From Elysia crispata (Eukaryota > Mollusca > Gastropoda > Plakobranchidae): a stretch of DNA of 64,000 nucleotides. Numbering within the stretch: position 1 is the first letter of the stretch; each line of letters starts with the position of its first letter. The stretch is from the NCBI GenBank assembly GCA_033675545.1, contig JAWDGP010007288.1, forward strand, positions 47,501 to 111,500, given 5' to 3'. A program made the translations under genes and the position numbers. This document shows positions 1-59,231 of the stretch, piece after piece. Under the pieces are notes generated by a model. The model made no database searches. It was not told the origin of the DNA and saw only the letters and a list, made by a program, of their open reading frames with translations.

Positions 1-312
1 CCAGGCGCCACACATATTGTCGCAAACATTCTTCCAAGACGAGAGGAATAGATTTTAGCTTAGCTGTGGTGATCAATAATTTTGGTGCATTGTTTTCATT
101 TGGTGGCTCGTGGATTTCAAGCGTACCTGGCCCCAAATCAAAATCAAGATAACATAGATATGCATTGAGTAGACTTTACTAGAATCTAGATATGACCTAA
201 AATAGCATAGAGTAGAAAATAAAACTCGTACAGATATTCTTATCTTGCATTGAACGGGCGCCGGTACTTTAACCTAGATTCCATCACAGTGTTTTGAAGT
301 TTTAAATTTAAA
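1..312 (+). promoter_or_regulatory. Upstream flank and 5' UTR of SLC27A
   Basis: This stretch precedes the start codon and must hold at least part of the 5' leader. I see no clear TATA box at a credible distance and no splice acceptor pattern close to the ATG, so the leader is probably continuous here. The transcription start cannot be placed from sequence alone. Confidence 0.4.
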
Positions 313-18430
<18,118 letters not shown>

Positions 18431-19140
18431 GACAATGCGATGATGATATTTTTTTCCTCTTTTTTTTTTCCTTTTGATAGGTGATATATCACAAGTTTGG
18501 GTCAGTTATTCATTTATGTTTTAGGATCAGTCCAAATAAGTGAATTCTCATAATCATGACATTTGTTGATATCTCAAACCATGAATTTTCTAAAACTCCA
18601 CAAGTGAAAAAAACTTACATTCATTTATTTTTGTCCAGAGATTGTATTGAGAACAGCAAAAAAAAAATATCTTGTTACCTTAAAACATGACAATTAGCAT
18701 TATCTAAATCAATAGATATGGTGTCAAATCAACTTGTCTTGACATTTTATACTTTGATATAAAGAGTTAACAGTGAGTCATCATTACATGCACGTACATA
18801 TTATAGAACATCACATATTACGACATAGAAGCCTTGGTCAGATTAAAAAAAAATTTACAAAAAATATTGTCAAATTTGGAGGAAAAAGGGAGCCTGTTCC
18901 TCTCTGTGGAATCAGTGTTTCTGATGTAGGTGTTTTCTGATCTTCTGCTATTTAATGCTCTATGAACACATGTCTTTTTGATAAGTGCACAAGAATGTGG
19001 AAGGGATTGTGAGATTTCAGTTGTATCACAGTTTTTGTTCTTGATGTCTTGACTTATGAAAATTTCAGTGTATTTAATATGAAAAAAGACGATTTGAATT
19101 AAAAGGATTTTCATTCTGAAATTAAATAAAGTTCTTATAA
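18431..19140 (+). other. Probable SLC27A 3' UTR
   Basis: AT-rich sequence after the TGA stop. The first canonical AATAAA in the sense strand that I see lies at 19125-19130. Later AATAAA copies, for example near 20479, could give longer forms. Confidence 0.5.
19125..19130 (+). terminator. Candidate poly(A) signal for SLC27A
   Basis: AATAAA 695 bp after the stop codon. A GT-rich stretch (TTGTGTGTTTC) follows about 40 bp later, as expected for a downstream element. The site is not proven. Confidence 0.45.
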
Positions 19141-22100
19141 TGGCAAAAGAGAAAGTAGTGAATGAACAAATTGTGTGTTTCTAATGCAATTTCAAATTAT
19201 ACAAGATAAATGGCAATAGAGTACAATAACTAAGAAATCTCATATTTATTTTTAAGCTTAAAACCTTTATTGTGGTCTTGGATAATTTATTCTATTTTAC
19301 CTTTTTTAAAAGAACTGTCAATGTTCAATTGAATGTATATTTTTCATTTTATATTCTACTCATATAAATGTTTTTAGTTGTCCAGTTTGAATAGTTATAA
19401 GTTCTTTCATCCACTTTTTTATTACGGAGTTACATAAATTTCTGAGTGAAGACAATGATTTAAGTACACAGTCTGAAATGAAAGCGAAGAATATAATTAC
19501 AAATGACATTACACCTGCTAGCAGAGCTATCATATCTACTCAGTCATATTTTTCCAAGTCATTAAATTTATCAATAAGTGATCACTTTCATGTAATCTTT
19601 CTGTGAAAGACCAAAATACTCTTTCTGAGTTTCTATATCTGGGCAGTATCGTACTGCTTCATATTTCATTTTCCTGCTATTCATCTGATAACTGTGAGGA
19701 AATGAGGGATTAGAGTAGGAACTATTTTTGGAAGTGAGAGAGTGGGATATCTTGTATTTTGAGCCTGAGGATCACCAACATTCCAACTAATGTAAATGCT
19801 GTGTCAATTTTGTTGTTGCAATTTTTTCATAGAGTGCCTTGTCCTACCAACTGTTAGTTTGATAGTTGTTTTTTAAGTTTGACTGAATTTTCCCCAAATT
19901 TCATTTTTTGAAGACACTTTTCAAGTACATATCCATGCACTTTGAATTTTTTTTTACATTTTTTCATAGCTAACTTTTGAGTGAATGATCATAGCATATT
20001 TGAAAAATTTGTATTGAATTTTTCTTATCATATTCCTTTAAATTATAATTATCATTTCATGTCGTTTTTTACTCTTATTGTACAGAAATTGCCTTTACAT
20101 TGTAATAATCTGGATTAATTTTGTTTTGTGCTTAAGGTCTTTTAAAACTTAAAGATTGTAATTAATTGGACAGGTTCCTCATTCCCACTCTGAAGATTCA
20201 TATTTGTCTTAATATGACAAGTCAAAAGATTCAATCCTGATTGTATTTGAAGCTTTTTGTCTGAATTTCATATTTTGCTACATATGTTTGTATAAAACTA
20301 AAAGGTACCCCTTTTCTTTTCAAAGTAGAGCTTAACATAAACAATATTATCAACTGAGTTTAAAATCATTTGAATTTGATGGTCTTGAACAATGTATCAG
20401 ATAAAAAAATACATCTGTGAATCGTGACAAAAATAACTTGTTGTTACTACTAGTGTGCAGTGTCATTTATGAAGAGAAAATAAATCTAGTTTTTTATATA
20501 TGCATTAGTGTAAGAAATCAAAAATCAATATAATTGTGTGATATAAATGTCTACATAAGAAGAAAATCACCAAATTTTAACTTTGGTAATCTGTGCTTGT
20601 GTGCCTTACAAACACTTTTAGAAGGTTTGCAGAATGAGTAATATAATTATAATCAAGAGTATAGTATGCTGCATTCTCATAGATTTTGGAAACAGAGCTT
20701 TATTTCAGTCTTCAAACTACAACATGACTGATTTCATCAACTTTTTCTCTCTTTTTCATGTTTACAAACAGAATATGCAGTGAAGAATTTTTAGAAAGGT
20801 AACAGTGCAGGAGAAAAAAGGGAAAAAATGAAAATAAAATGAAATTTATCTCAACAATAATGTTTTTCATAAAGTCTGACACTGCAGATCAACATTGAGA
20901 GCACAGGAGAAATGTTGGGATAAAATAATAATGATGCCATAACATTTGTGGAATCATGTAGAACTGAATTCTTTGTTTATTCATAGCATTGGGATACAGC
21001 CAATCATTCAAACAGTCCAATCTGGTTATTTGTCTTTTGGATGAAAATAGACTTTGAATTATCAGTGTCCAAGGAGAAGAAGAAGAAGGAGATGGAAAGA
21101 AAATAACATACAAATTTTTAATTTTTTAATAACAGGAACTTTTATGAAGTTGATTTTCATTTTTTTATTCACTTGCCATGGTTTGAGGAAATATTACAGT
21201 TTGTGTAAGTTAATAGTTTAAAACTATTTTTTACAAATGGTCAGGCAAAGTAGAGAGGAAGCTTTGAAAAGTTTTTTTTTCTATTTACAAACAGCCTAGT
21301 ATTGTACAATAAAAATTAGGTCTTCTTCTGAGTCTGAACATGGAGCTAGACCCAATCAACAATGATTGGTTCAGTTACTGGTACTATGTTCTGAAGTCCA
21401 GATACATCTCTTACTCTATTCTTTTTAGACTGCCTTCTTCCTCAACACTAGGTTTCCTGGCTGCAGGTTCTTGTCTGTAAAGTGAGAAACACACACACTC
21501 AAAGACAAAGTGCACTGTCTTTTCACAACAGCAAAAACAAATTAGTGCCCTGCCCTGTAATTTTCAAGATCTTCGAGTCAGAATTTGATTCGATTATTTT
21601 TTGTGACATACATGTAAGTGTATCCGGGAAAATCTATTTGGTAATCAAGTTTTCTAAATTCGAATTTTTTTTGCCTCAACCATATTTTTTAATGATTATT
21701 TTTATCTAGATACTCTGCTCAAGCATAATTTATAGCACGGGTACATGTAATTGTGAATTGTGAATTGGGGAGTAAGTCAATAGAATTTTCTGGTGGCAAG
21801 CTCTATATAGACTTAGACTTCTAGTCTCTGATAGGTATCATGAGATGTTACGGTTTTGAATATAGCTTTGGTTTAGCCAAACCTTTTTTTTTTTATAGTG
21901 CAGAATATCTGATGACTCATACTCTACTTAGAACAGGAAAATCGTCTTATATCAACAGTCGCTTTATTGACATAAATATTGCCATCCAAATTTTTCCTTC
22001 AATATCATTACTACAGATTTTCTTTTATATCGACCATATTTATTTTCGATATGCCTGTGACGTGACATTTGACCAGACCATGTGCTAAAGGTGAAAAAAC

Positions 22101-22829
22101 TTGGCTAGTAAAGGACCCACGACACTGCAGTATATCTTGCAATCATCACCAATCACATCATTGATGGCAATGCTCTGCTATGGCCACCAGCTGCCAATGA
22201 CTCTCTTCTCTTTCTGCCAGTCAAAAACCGCCATCCACATCACCTTCCCCTTCCTCTAGACCTAGACTGCCATGGCCAGGGATCCAATGAACATATTAAG
22301 AAAATGGTGTTTGCACATGCATGATAAAAAAACTAAACATAAGTTAAGAAAAGAAAGGAAATGCACCAAACAAAGTGTTGTGTGTAGCGGGAGACAGATT
22401 GGGAGGGGAGAGCACTCTTTTCACGGTATAGACTCGAGGGATATAACCCTTTAATGTGTCAAAAAAGACAACAAAGTTTTCAAAAACTGGCTATGATATA
22501 ACAATAAAGATCTCCCTTTTTTCCTGATAAGCTGCACAATTTTGTATATATATATATATATATATATATTGATGTTATAAACTTATATCCACTTCCAACA
22601 GCATCTAGATTTTAGGGTATATTCTGTAGGTGAGGGTTAAACCGATTTTGTATTCATACCATTTCACGGCACCTCTTGACTTTGCTTCATATTACTTTTT
22701 TAAGTTTTTTAGTTTTTAAATCAAAATAATCTGGATAACTTAAAATTTTTTACCATTAGAAGTCACTTTTTACGTGATACTAGATGGTTTTATATCTAAA
22801 TTTCTTATTAAAACAAGCAGTTAATTCAC

Positions 22830-23145
22830 ATGGACTGCAGCCTTCATGCAAAAAAATCAAACATAACAGTGATTCAAGAAGCTGAATTACAAGACCATTA
22901 ATAGCATGCCTAAATGCCAGGCCATCTTTTTAACCATGTGATGAGAAGAGAGAAACTCAAACAGCTTGTAACAACTGGAATGATCAATGGAAACCGCAGC
23001 AGGGGAAATCAGAGAGAAAAGATGTTGGGTGGACTAAGTAGCTAAAAGTGGACGAGTGACAGATGCACTGAAAGCGATGAGGGATCGAAATGAATGGAAG
23101 GTCATGATCACCTACACTAGTAAATAGCAGGACACATGATTGATA
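22830..23145 (+). mobile_element. LINE 3'-end fragment, copy B
   Basis: Decayed plus-strand frames read TAKKSNITVIQEAE, then HVMRREKLKQLVTTGMING, GNQREKMLGG and WKVMIT-like residues near the end, in the order seen in copy A. The 3' end carries the same TGATTGAT tail. It is only about 315 bp long, the typical outcome of heavy 5' truncation. Confidence 0.8.
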
Positions 23146-24243
23146 GAGCCCTGCAGGCTTTTCAAGCATTTGCCTTGTTTACCCATTTCACTAACCCTTA
23201 TCCATTTAAATTTATAACAATACTCATTTTTTATCTGATGCTTGAAACATTTAAAACAAAATATTTTCGTCCTAAATTTTAATCTGCATTATTTCAATTA
23301 AATTTTGTTCTCCCAATAGGCTTATACTTTAAGAGTCTGAGAATCAGAGTTCTCAGATAAAAGAAAGATTTTAGTGAGTTTTTCAATATGATGCTCTTAG
23401 GTTGATGCATCTGTAAAGAACATGGCTTGGATTTTCAGTACTGAACTCTTGTAAAATAGTATATCATTTACATTAATTATACATGTATGTTATATACATT
23501 TTAGTTTTGAAACTGATTATTTGGGTTGAAAGTTTCTTATCACAAATACCTTTCAAGTTTCATTTCATCATGGATTTGTAGGGTGAGTTTGGATCAAGTA
23601 TGCAAAAACTTTCCACCTAAATAAGATTTGTCATTGCTGTTTGGTTGAAACAATTTCATTTAGATGTATCATCATAATAAAGCTGATATTTTCAAATGTC
23701 AGTATTTTTATGTTGCGGATGAGTGTGCAATTTTAAATACCTCATAGGATCTTTCATATTATTTCAATCACAAACCATGACAGTTGTTTTACTTACACTA
23801 TAGGCTTCTTCCTCGGAAAGTTGACCCTTTCATGCAAAAAAAAATAAAATTTACATTTCTGAGAACACCATATTATAATGTTTTATTTTGTATTCGTAGT
23901 GTTTAAAGTTCAAAGTTTCTTTAATTTAGATAAAATGAATCAAGCATCTCTGTAAACTGTTCATTTTGGTTCCCATTCTATTTTGTTCTCCCTTTTTTTT
24001 TTCAAATAGCATGGGCCTAAAATTATGTACGCTCAACCCTGGATTGATATCACATCACTACTTTTTGTACCTTTGGGAAAAGTTGACTAATTTCAAATGA
24101 GCAGCTACTGATAAAAATGATTTGCTTGTGAACTTCTTGTAGTGAGTATCACAAACAGGTTTATGATTAGCACAACCAAGGGTTTAAATAATATCTCCTC
24201 GATGAATATGCTCTTCACATCAGCATTCAGACTTTGTTTTAGA

Positions 24244-24716
24244 GATATGAGTTCTGATTCAGTCAATCAGGTACTGTCCTCTTTAGCGTAGGCAATCATG
24301 ACCTTCCAGCCATCTCTATCCATGGTCACTTTAAGTGCATTTGTCACTTGTTCTACTTTTAGCCACTTTATTAATCCATCCAACATCTTTTCACTCTGTT
24401 TTCGACAGCTCCTTTTTTCTTAGATTATTCCAGTTATCACAAAGTTTTCTAGTTTCTCTCTTCTCATCATATGGCCCAAAAAGGTTGCCTGGCATTTACG
24501 TATTCTATTTATAAGTGATCTTGTGCTGGCTTCTCGAATATTGTTTGTCTAATTTCTTTGCAGTCAATGAAATTCGTAGCATTCTTCGTGAAAAACCACA
24601 TATATATATATTTCCATTGCCTCCACGTTCTTTTATAACTGTTTTGAAATTGTCCAAGCCTCGTATTCATACACCAGAATGGGTTCAATATAGCACTTCC
24701 GGGCTCTTCTCATAAA
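24244..24716 (-). mobile_element. LINE 3'-end fragment, copy C (inverted)
   Basis: On the minus strand the frames read YIEPILVYEYEAWTI, RSLINRIRKCQATFLGHMMR, REKLENFVITGII, KMLDGLIKWLKVEQVTNAL and DRDGWKVMIAYAKED. This is the C-terminal part of the LINE reverse transcriptase protein followed by the 3' end. It has internal stops and an internal TATATA insertion. It faces copy B, which lies 1.1 kb away. Confidence 0.85.
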
Positions 24717-27700
24717 GAATATGAAAACGTTTTAAATGAAAATGGAAATGAAAAAGTTCTGATAACAAAGAGGTTAATATCTTTACACCAAGAATATTTC
24801 ATAAAAATAAATGAAGAAAATTACCATTCAAGACATCTGACTTTCAAAACAGATTTCAAGACAGTGGGTTAAGTGATACTTTAAAGCTCTCTGATGGAGG
24901 CAATTTACTTTGGCTTGCTTGTTTCTTTATTGCCTTGAAGATAATGAAATTTCCAAATCAACATGACAACATGAAATGAAATATACAAAAACAATGTTTG
25001 TATTTTACTGAAAGCATTTCTAAAGAAATAAAGGTGTCTTCAAGAAAAGCGTTTATTAGATTAAATTATGAAAGAAGTTGACAGTTTAATATGTAAAAAG
25101 CAACATCAGTGGCATAAGATGGGTTGAGGAGAAATATATGTTTGCCCTCATGAATCTTGGCTTGGCAATAGTATAATTTTGGTTAAAGCAAATTCTTTTA
25201 AAATTGCTGTGTTGATGACCAGCCTTTACACAATAGTGTTCTCCATTTTTATGGTATTCTAACTCCACTTAAAAATTAATGAATTAGATTAATAGAGCAT
25301 TTGTGCAAAAGCTACTTTATAATTTGGCCTGCACTATAACACTAACAGCTTCACTTCTTTCTTATGATCTCACTTCTGCCATATAATCATTAAAGAACCA
25401 CAAAGAACAGCATGACAAATTCATAAGTTTTAATTTTGAAATTTCTACAGTTAAATTTAAAATCCATAAAATGTCACGAAAGCAAAGCCTTATTATTTTG
25501 GCATTAGAAATTAATGCTGGTATTAAATCAAAATATTGGTATTTTTGACAATGCAGCACAAACTAATCACAGTCATATAAAGTTCAAACCCTCAGACTTT
25601 ATAAATAAAAGTTACATTCTAACTTACAAATTAAATTGATATGTAAATGAAATTTCATAATTTAATCAATGTAGTTAAATTTAAGATAATGTCTGCACCC
25701 AAAGGCAAATGTTTTTCATGCAGAGCATATGAACAGAATCTTAAAAAATACCTTTTAAATACAGTATTTTTTTTAGTTTTAAGTCTATTGGTATTCTTAC
25801 TTTTAGTTGCAAAGCAAAATATGAAAAAAAAGGGATAAAGCAGCTCTAAAAATATCAGCACAATATAAAACATGAAAAATGTTTTAAAGCTACCCTAAAC
25901 CTAAAAGAACATAAGATCACCCCTTCAAATAAACAGGTGAGGAAGACAACTATATTGAAGAAATAAAAACTTTACAAAAATAACAGGCTATTATTATCCA
26001 GAGCCATACAGAAGCAAACTTTATATAAACGAACATATAGAAGAGCAAATTCTACAACAATATATGATATATCCCCCTCTACAGCCATACAACTTCATTA
26101 AAGAAAATCAAACTTTACAAAAATAACAAATATAATGTATCTATATATCTCCTCCAGAGCCAATCATAGTACAATTTAAAAATATATAGAACATTGAGAC
26201 ATTGGAATTCTTCACACTTTTTCAGTCAATCTCTCAACCGAGACCGCAACATGGTGCTGATGACACATTACCGATAAATGTAGTGCTTGACCTGATATGG
26301 TGAGAAAGTGTTCTCCATAACAAAGTAAAAACGTGCAACTGTTCAAACAATATTACAGATAAAAAAGAATTCAAGGCCTGGAATTTTTTAAATTTATTGG
26401 GTTAACCTGGATTACCAAAGCTTATAATTATTCTAGAAATAGTCACAATCTGTATAAACTATAACTCATGCAAGACAAATGAAGAGATGAAAATTAATAA
26501 AATAGCCTAACATGAGTGCTTCTATCGTTCGTTGTTGACAGTGGATCTGGTCAATATTTTAGCTATCAAACAGTACAGAAGTATGAAATGCTTGCAGAAG
26601 AAGCAGAAGTGGTGTATACATTAGCGACTGCCGTGCCGTAAGAAAGGCGATGATGTTTCCATGACGCTTTTGTCCTTATGCTCAAGTTCAAATTTCATTT
26701 TTTTAAAATTTTTCCTGTTTTTCACTCCAATAAAGTATTTGTATCCGGTTTGAAAACTGCAAACTGCTGACAACATTCTTTCAAATGTTATTTAATTCAT
26801 CATATTAAGTTTGGCTAAATGTTTTGATGAATTAAATGCAATAAATATACAATGAACTTTCATTAGCCTAACTCTCAAAATTTTCTCGATATTAAAATTT
26901 AGTAAACTCATCACTGTACATTGAGTGGTTTTGGAAGAGATAGCAGAGAAAGAAATCAAAGTTGCCTTTTATAATATTGCTATTTATATTTATACTATGC
27001 TTGACCGTTAGATCAGCATATTTATATTATGGCTAGTGCTCAACAAATAGGGAAGCTAATCATATTAAAATTAATAAATAGTTATCTGCAGCCATGACTC
27101 CAGAGTTTTAAGCCTGTGGTTACAAAAAAAATTTTTTTTTTAAACTTTCAAACATCAACAACCAGTTCCGGCTCATTGTCTACCAGCACCTGAAGAGAGC
27201 CCCAGAGACTCCAAATTATATATTTATATATATTGCCTGATTTCAGGCAATTGTAAAATAGAGAAATTTTCCTGCTAAAGGCTAATCATGTACTCAAATC
27301 GGGTACGAATCAATTGCTAGCTTATCGCCCAACCTAAGTTCCACCCAAGTCATGATTTGTGAATGCCGGCATTCAAAACCAACATTCCTGCAATGATTGC
27401 TTGAATTTAAGTAGAAATGCAAAATGAATTGTGAAGATGATGACTTCTCAGCATAAGCCAAGATTCATCTTTCTAAATACATGTAAATCTACGTGTAGTT
27501 CCAGATAATATAGAGTTGAAATAGAGATCTAGATCTGTGAAGATAGATTAAGAACCATTACAAGACAAGCTCAAAGTGAGGGCCATAAAAGATGTAGATA
27601 TGCAGTGAAAAAACACCCAGGCTTTATCATCTCATTTCAAGGAACTATTAGTCTAGAGAGAGGGGAAAATATATAAATTGGATTACTTCAAAGAAAATGT

Positions 27701-28732
27701 TCCAGGAGATGGGGATTTAGGTATTGGTAGGGGATGTAAATAAGGTGACAAAATATTAATGTCAATTGTTATTTATATTAATTGATAAAACTGTGCAAAA
27801 ATGTGGCAGGAGACAAGGTTTTGTGCATTTCTTGTTGAAAATGTTTCAGCTTCAGGGGGACAACCTACGATGCATTTTTAATCCTGATAACTCTATTGTC
27901 TGAAACAATGATTTTCTATTGCGATCTACAGTATACTATGCACAAAGAGGAAATATAATGTTCAGTGAAGGGGTGGGCAATATAAGTTATCTTTTTTCTC
28001 TTACAGAAGATTACATTAAGTTAGGAGTAGCATGTTGTTAGCTGATTCAACTGGAAGCAAAATTTCAGCCTGCATTCATACATACAAATACAAAAATAGA
28101 AAATTCAGAATGTAAAAGATGCTCTAAGTTTATGTATTTTTTACTCAATCAGTAGGACTTGGAATAACTTGACAAAAAGCATCTAGATCCCCCCATCTTC
28201 AGAAAATGTATAAAATTGCATAGCTATTTGGGTCAGAAACAGGGAAGGCAAAACCACCAAAATGAGAACAAAGTTTACAAAGGAAAATATTAAAATCAAA
28301 GCTGTTGCTAAATATAAATAAAAAATGTTAAAACATATTTAAATCCATACAATTTCATAATGCACTTCATGATAAAAATACCCTGCATATAAGAAAAATG
28401 TAAAATGCTGATATAATACATTCAGATTGTATTGGAACAAAAAAAAAATGATTCCCAATTGCAATAAATATATAGAGAGTAAATTGAAAATAGCAATACA
28501 AAAAAATCAAACACCCCTATTGACTGTGCCATTCCCTGCAACAATAGATAAAGAATGAGATTTTCCTCGCATAAAAATGGATAAAAACAAATGCTGGAGA
28601 GGTGTTCTCCAGTCACTCAATGACTTGATCCACCAAAATTTAAAAAACAAATATTCCCTTAAGCCCAAAAAGTTTTAAAAATTAACAAAACTCATGCCTA
28701 TCTCTACTACACTATATTCTGAGTATGTTGCT

Positions 28733-56755
<28,023 letters not shown>

Positions 56756-58137
56756 TTCAAGTTTTTATTCGTTTTTTATTTTTGTGGAAAAGCAGTTGAT
56801 CTCAGTCTTTAAACTGAGTTAAGAGTCTTTGTTCCTGCAACTGATAGAATGGATAAGTCTTGAGGAACAATCTGAAAATGTTAAACGAATATAAACTTAA
56901 TGAGTGTAATTTTCATTTCAGATCAATAAAGTAAATTGGAAGACTTGGCTACTTCAAAATTTGAAAATCTGTAAAAAATGTAATTTTTTTCTCTAACAAG
57001 AGACAAAATTCTGAAACAACTGACAAAAACAGAGATTATTAATTTATATAAATATCTTATCAATAACTTACTAAAGCACAAGCAGAACAAAGCGGAACGA
57101 AACCAAAGTCAGAAGCGGAAGAAAGAATTTTAACTTAAATTCTCAACTTCTGTCTCAGTTGCGAATCTCACTGAAAGTATTTTTTTAAAATGTATAAAAC
57201 AGAAGATCTAATTCACACAAAAACTTGTAACATCTATCATTTTTCCAGAACTCCGTAACCGGTGTATTTTTCCATATCATTTACGGAGTTTTTGCAACAG
57301 CAGGCAAGTCTGAATTGAAGAAGCAAAATTTCACAGTTCCAAGAAATCTTCAGGAAGCATCTCTATGAATACTCAATCTAGTTTTGTTTTTTTTAATGAA
57401 ATTTCTTTTGGACCTAAACAACTGAATTAGCCGGAAGTGAAACATTGATTTTCCCTTGCATATTTGGCATAGAAAAAAAAACTAACCCTCCCCCAGCAAA
57501 TAAAGTTTTATTAATTTAAAAGTTTTTACTTTTTACACACAAATTCCTGATAATCTTGACCCATTTTTAGACAATAGAAAAGCTGAAGACTTCAATATTT
57601 TGTAATTCCACTGCAAAGAGTAGATTGAAATGTTTTTCAGATAAAAATAAAATATGTTTAAGATTTTAACCCACACTCAGTCAACATAATCGTATGACTT
57701 TGATATTTAGAACAATGCATTTTTTTGACATCAAAGGCTCTTTCCAAGAAGTAGAACAGAGACAGGTTTAGCTTCTTTCTGATACTCTTTTTCCAAATTA
57801 AAATTCCAATATCTAATCCATTAGGACTATGCCAGTTGTTTCAATATAAATCTCTTTCCACTTGCATCAATGATGACTCCATTGCTCTGATGGGTCAAGG
57901 TCTCTGTCTCGAGATCGCTCCTTTGACCTATTCAGCAATGGTTTATCACATGATTGAATGAAGAGTTTTAAGAGCCAAGTCCGACTCTGTTTTGACTGAT
58001 CTTTCTAATTTCTGTATGAATGACTATTATTCTGAACCGTAATCTAAGTAAGATAGAAAAAAAATATATCATATATTTTCTGATATTGAGAAGTGGTATT
58101 ATGGCCCATGTCGGGCTTACTGTAAATTGGTACAATC
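56756..58137 (-). promoter_or_regulatory. Upstream side of DENND1: 5' UTR and probable promoter region
   Basis: This stretch lies immediately upstream of the ATG on the minus strand. It must hold 5' UTR, and possibly a noncoding first exon. I cannot place a transcription start, TATA box or CpG island with confidence. Confidence 0.35.
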
Positions 58138-58138
58138 A

Positions 58139-58160
58139 AATCTATCTATCTATCTATCTA

Positions 58161-58223
<63 letters not shown>
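58139..58223. repeat. TCTA then TA microsatellite
   Basis: About six TCTA units pass into some 30 TA units, about 80 bp upstream of the LINE copy at 58305. Confidence 0.97.
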
Positions 58224-58227
<4 letters not shown>

Positions 58228-59231
58228 AATTATAAAAGTGTATAAAAATTAAACATCAAATTTGACTTGGCTCTATTAAAGTTCAACCAGACCCTTCAAT
58301 AAAAATATTGCATGGCTGTTCAAAATAAATTTAAAACCTTAGGAAAAGCTGAGGAAGTGGAACAACAATGGGTAAAGAAAGTTCAAAGCAGTCACAGAAG
58401 TAGCAGTGGGGTTATTACGAAGAGTCGAAAGAAAAACAATTTTTTACAAAATTTGATGCTGAGGATATTTTGGAACTCATGGAAAAAAGGTGGAAGGCAA
58501 AAATAGTATTGAAAAATTAAAAATATTGCAGAAATTAATCAGAAAGAAATATGATGAAGCCAAAGAGAACCGGATCAACGACTAGAGCAGAAACATCAAT
58601 CTATATCACACAAGTCCTGAGAAGATAAAATACAAAAGCAATGAAGAAATCTCTGGAAAGAAACCTGCTCTACAGGATGCCTTAAGTCAAAAAAAAGGTG
58701 ACATCATTATGGAAATGGAAAAGAAAAAATCCTAGGCAGATGAGCAGAGTTCATAAGTGAACTTTTTAGAGACCACAGAAAGGATTACAATCATGGCGCA
58801 ATTTGCTGGTCCATCTATCATAAAAGATGAGATCCCGGCAGCGATATGAAAGATGAAATCAGATAAAGCAACAATCACACAATATATCACTGTAACTTTT
58901 AGAAGTACTTGCAGACTATGGAATTGATAAGATCAATTGCTCAACAAAATCTATGACTCATGTCAGATTCCACCAGACATCTTCAAATCTATCTTTGTAT
59001 CACTGCCAAAGAAACCACGGGCAATAGAGCATGAATTATATAAAACAATCAGACTTATAAGTCCTATAACCAAAACACTTTTAAGGGTCATCATGATGCT
59101 AGTCAGGAATGAAATCAAATAAAAAAATAGCAGAGCAATAGCATGGCTTTGTGGAGGGAAAAAGTACAACAAATGCTATCTACATTCTTTAAACTATATT
59201 TGTATGAGATCTAGAATTACAAAAAGAGGTA

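Larger units (their letters stand above)
19141..28732. other. Convergent intergenic interval
   Basis: About 9.6 kb between the tails of the two genes; the distal part must include the DENND1 3' UTR. It is AT-rich and holds two LINE 3' fragments (22830-23145 plus, 24244-24716 minus) and a short AT microsatellite at 22543-22570. I find no credible gene: the open frames present are short and low in complexity. One candidate minus-strand poly(A) signal for DENND1 (TTTATT on the plus strand) lies at 26393-26398, but several others exist. Confidence 0.7.
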
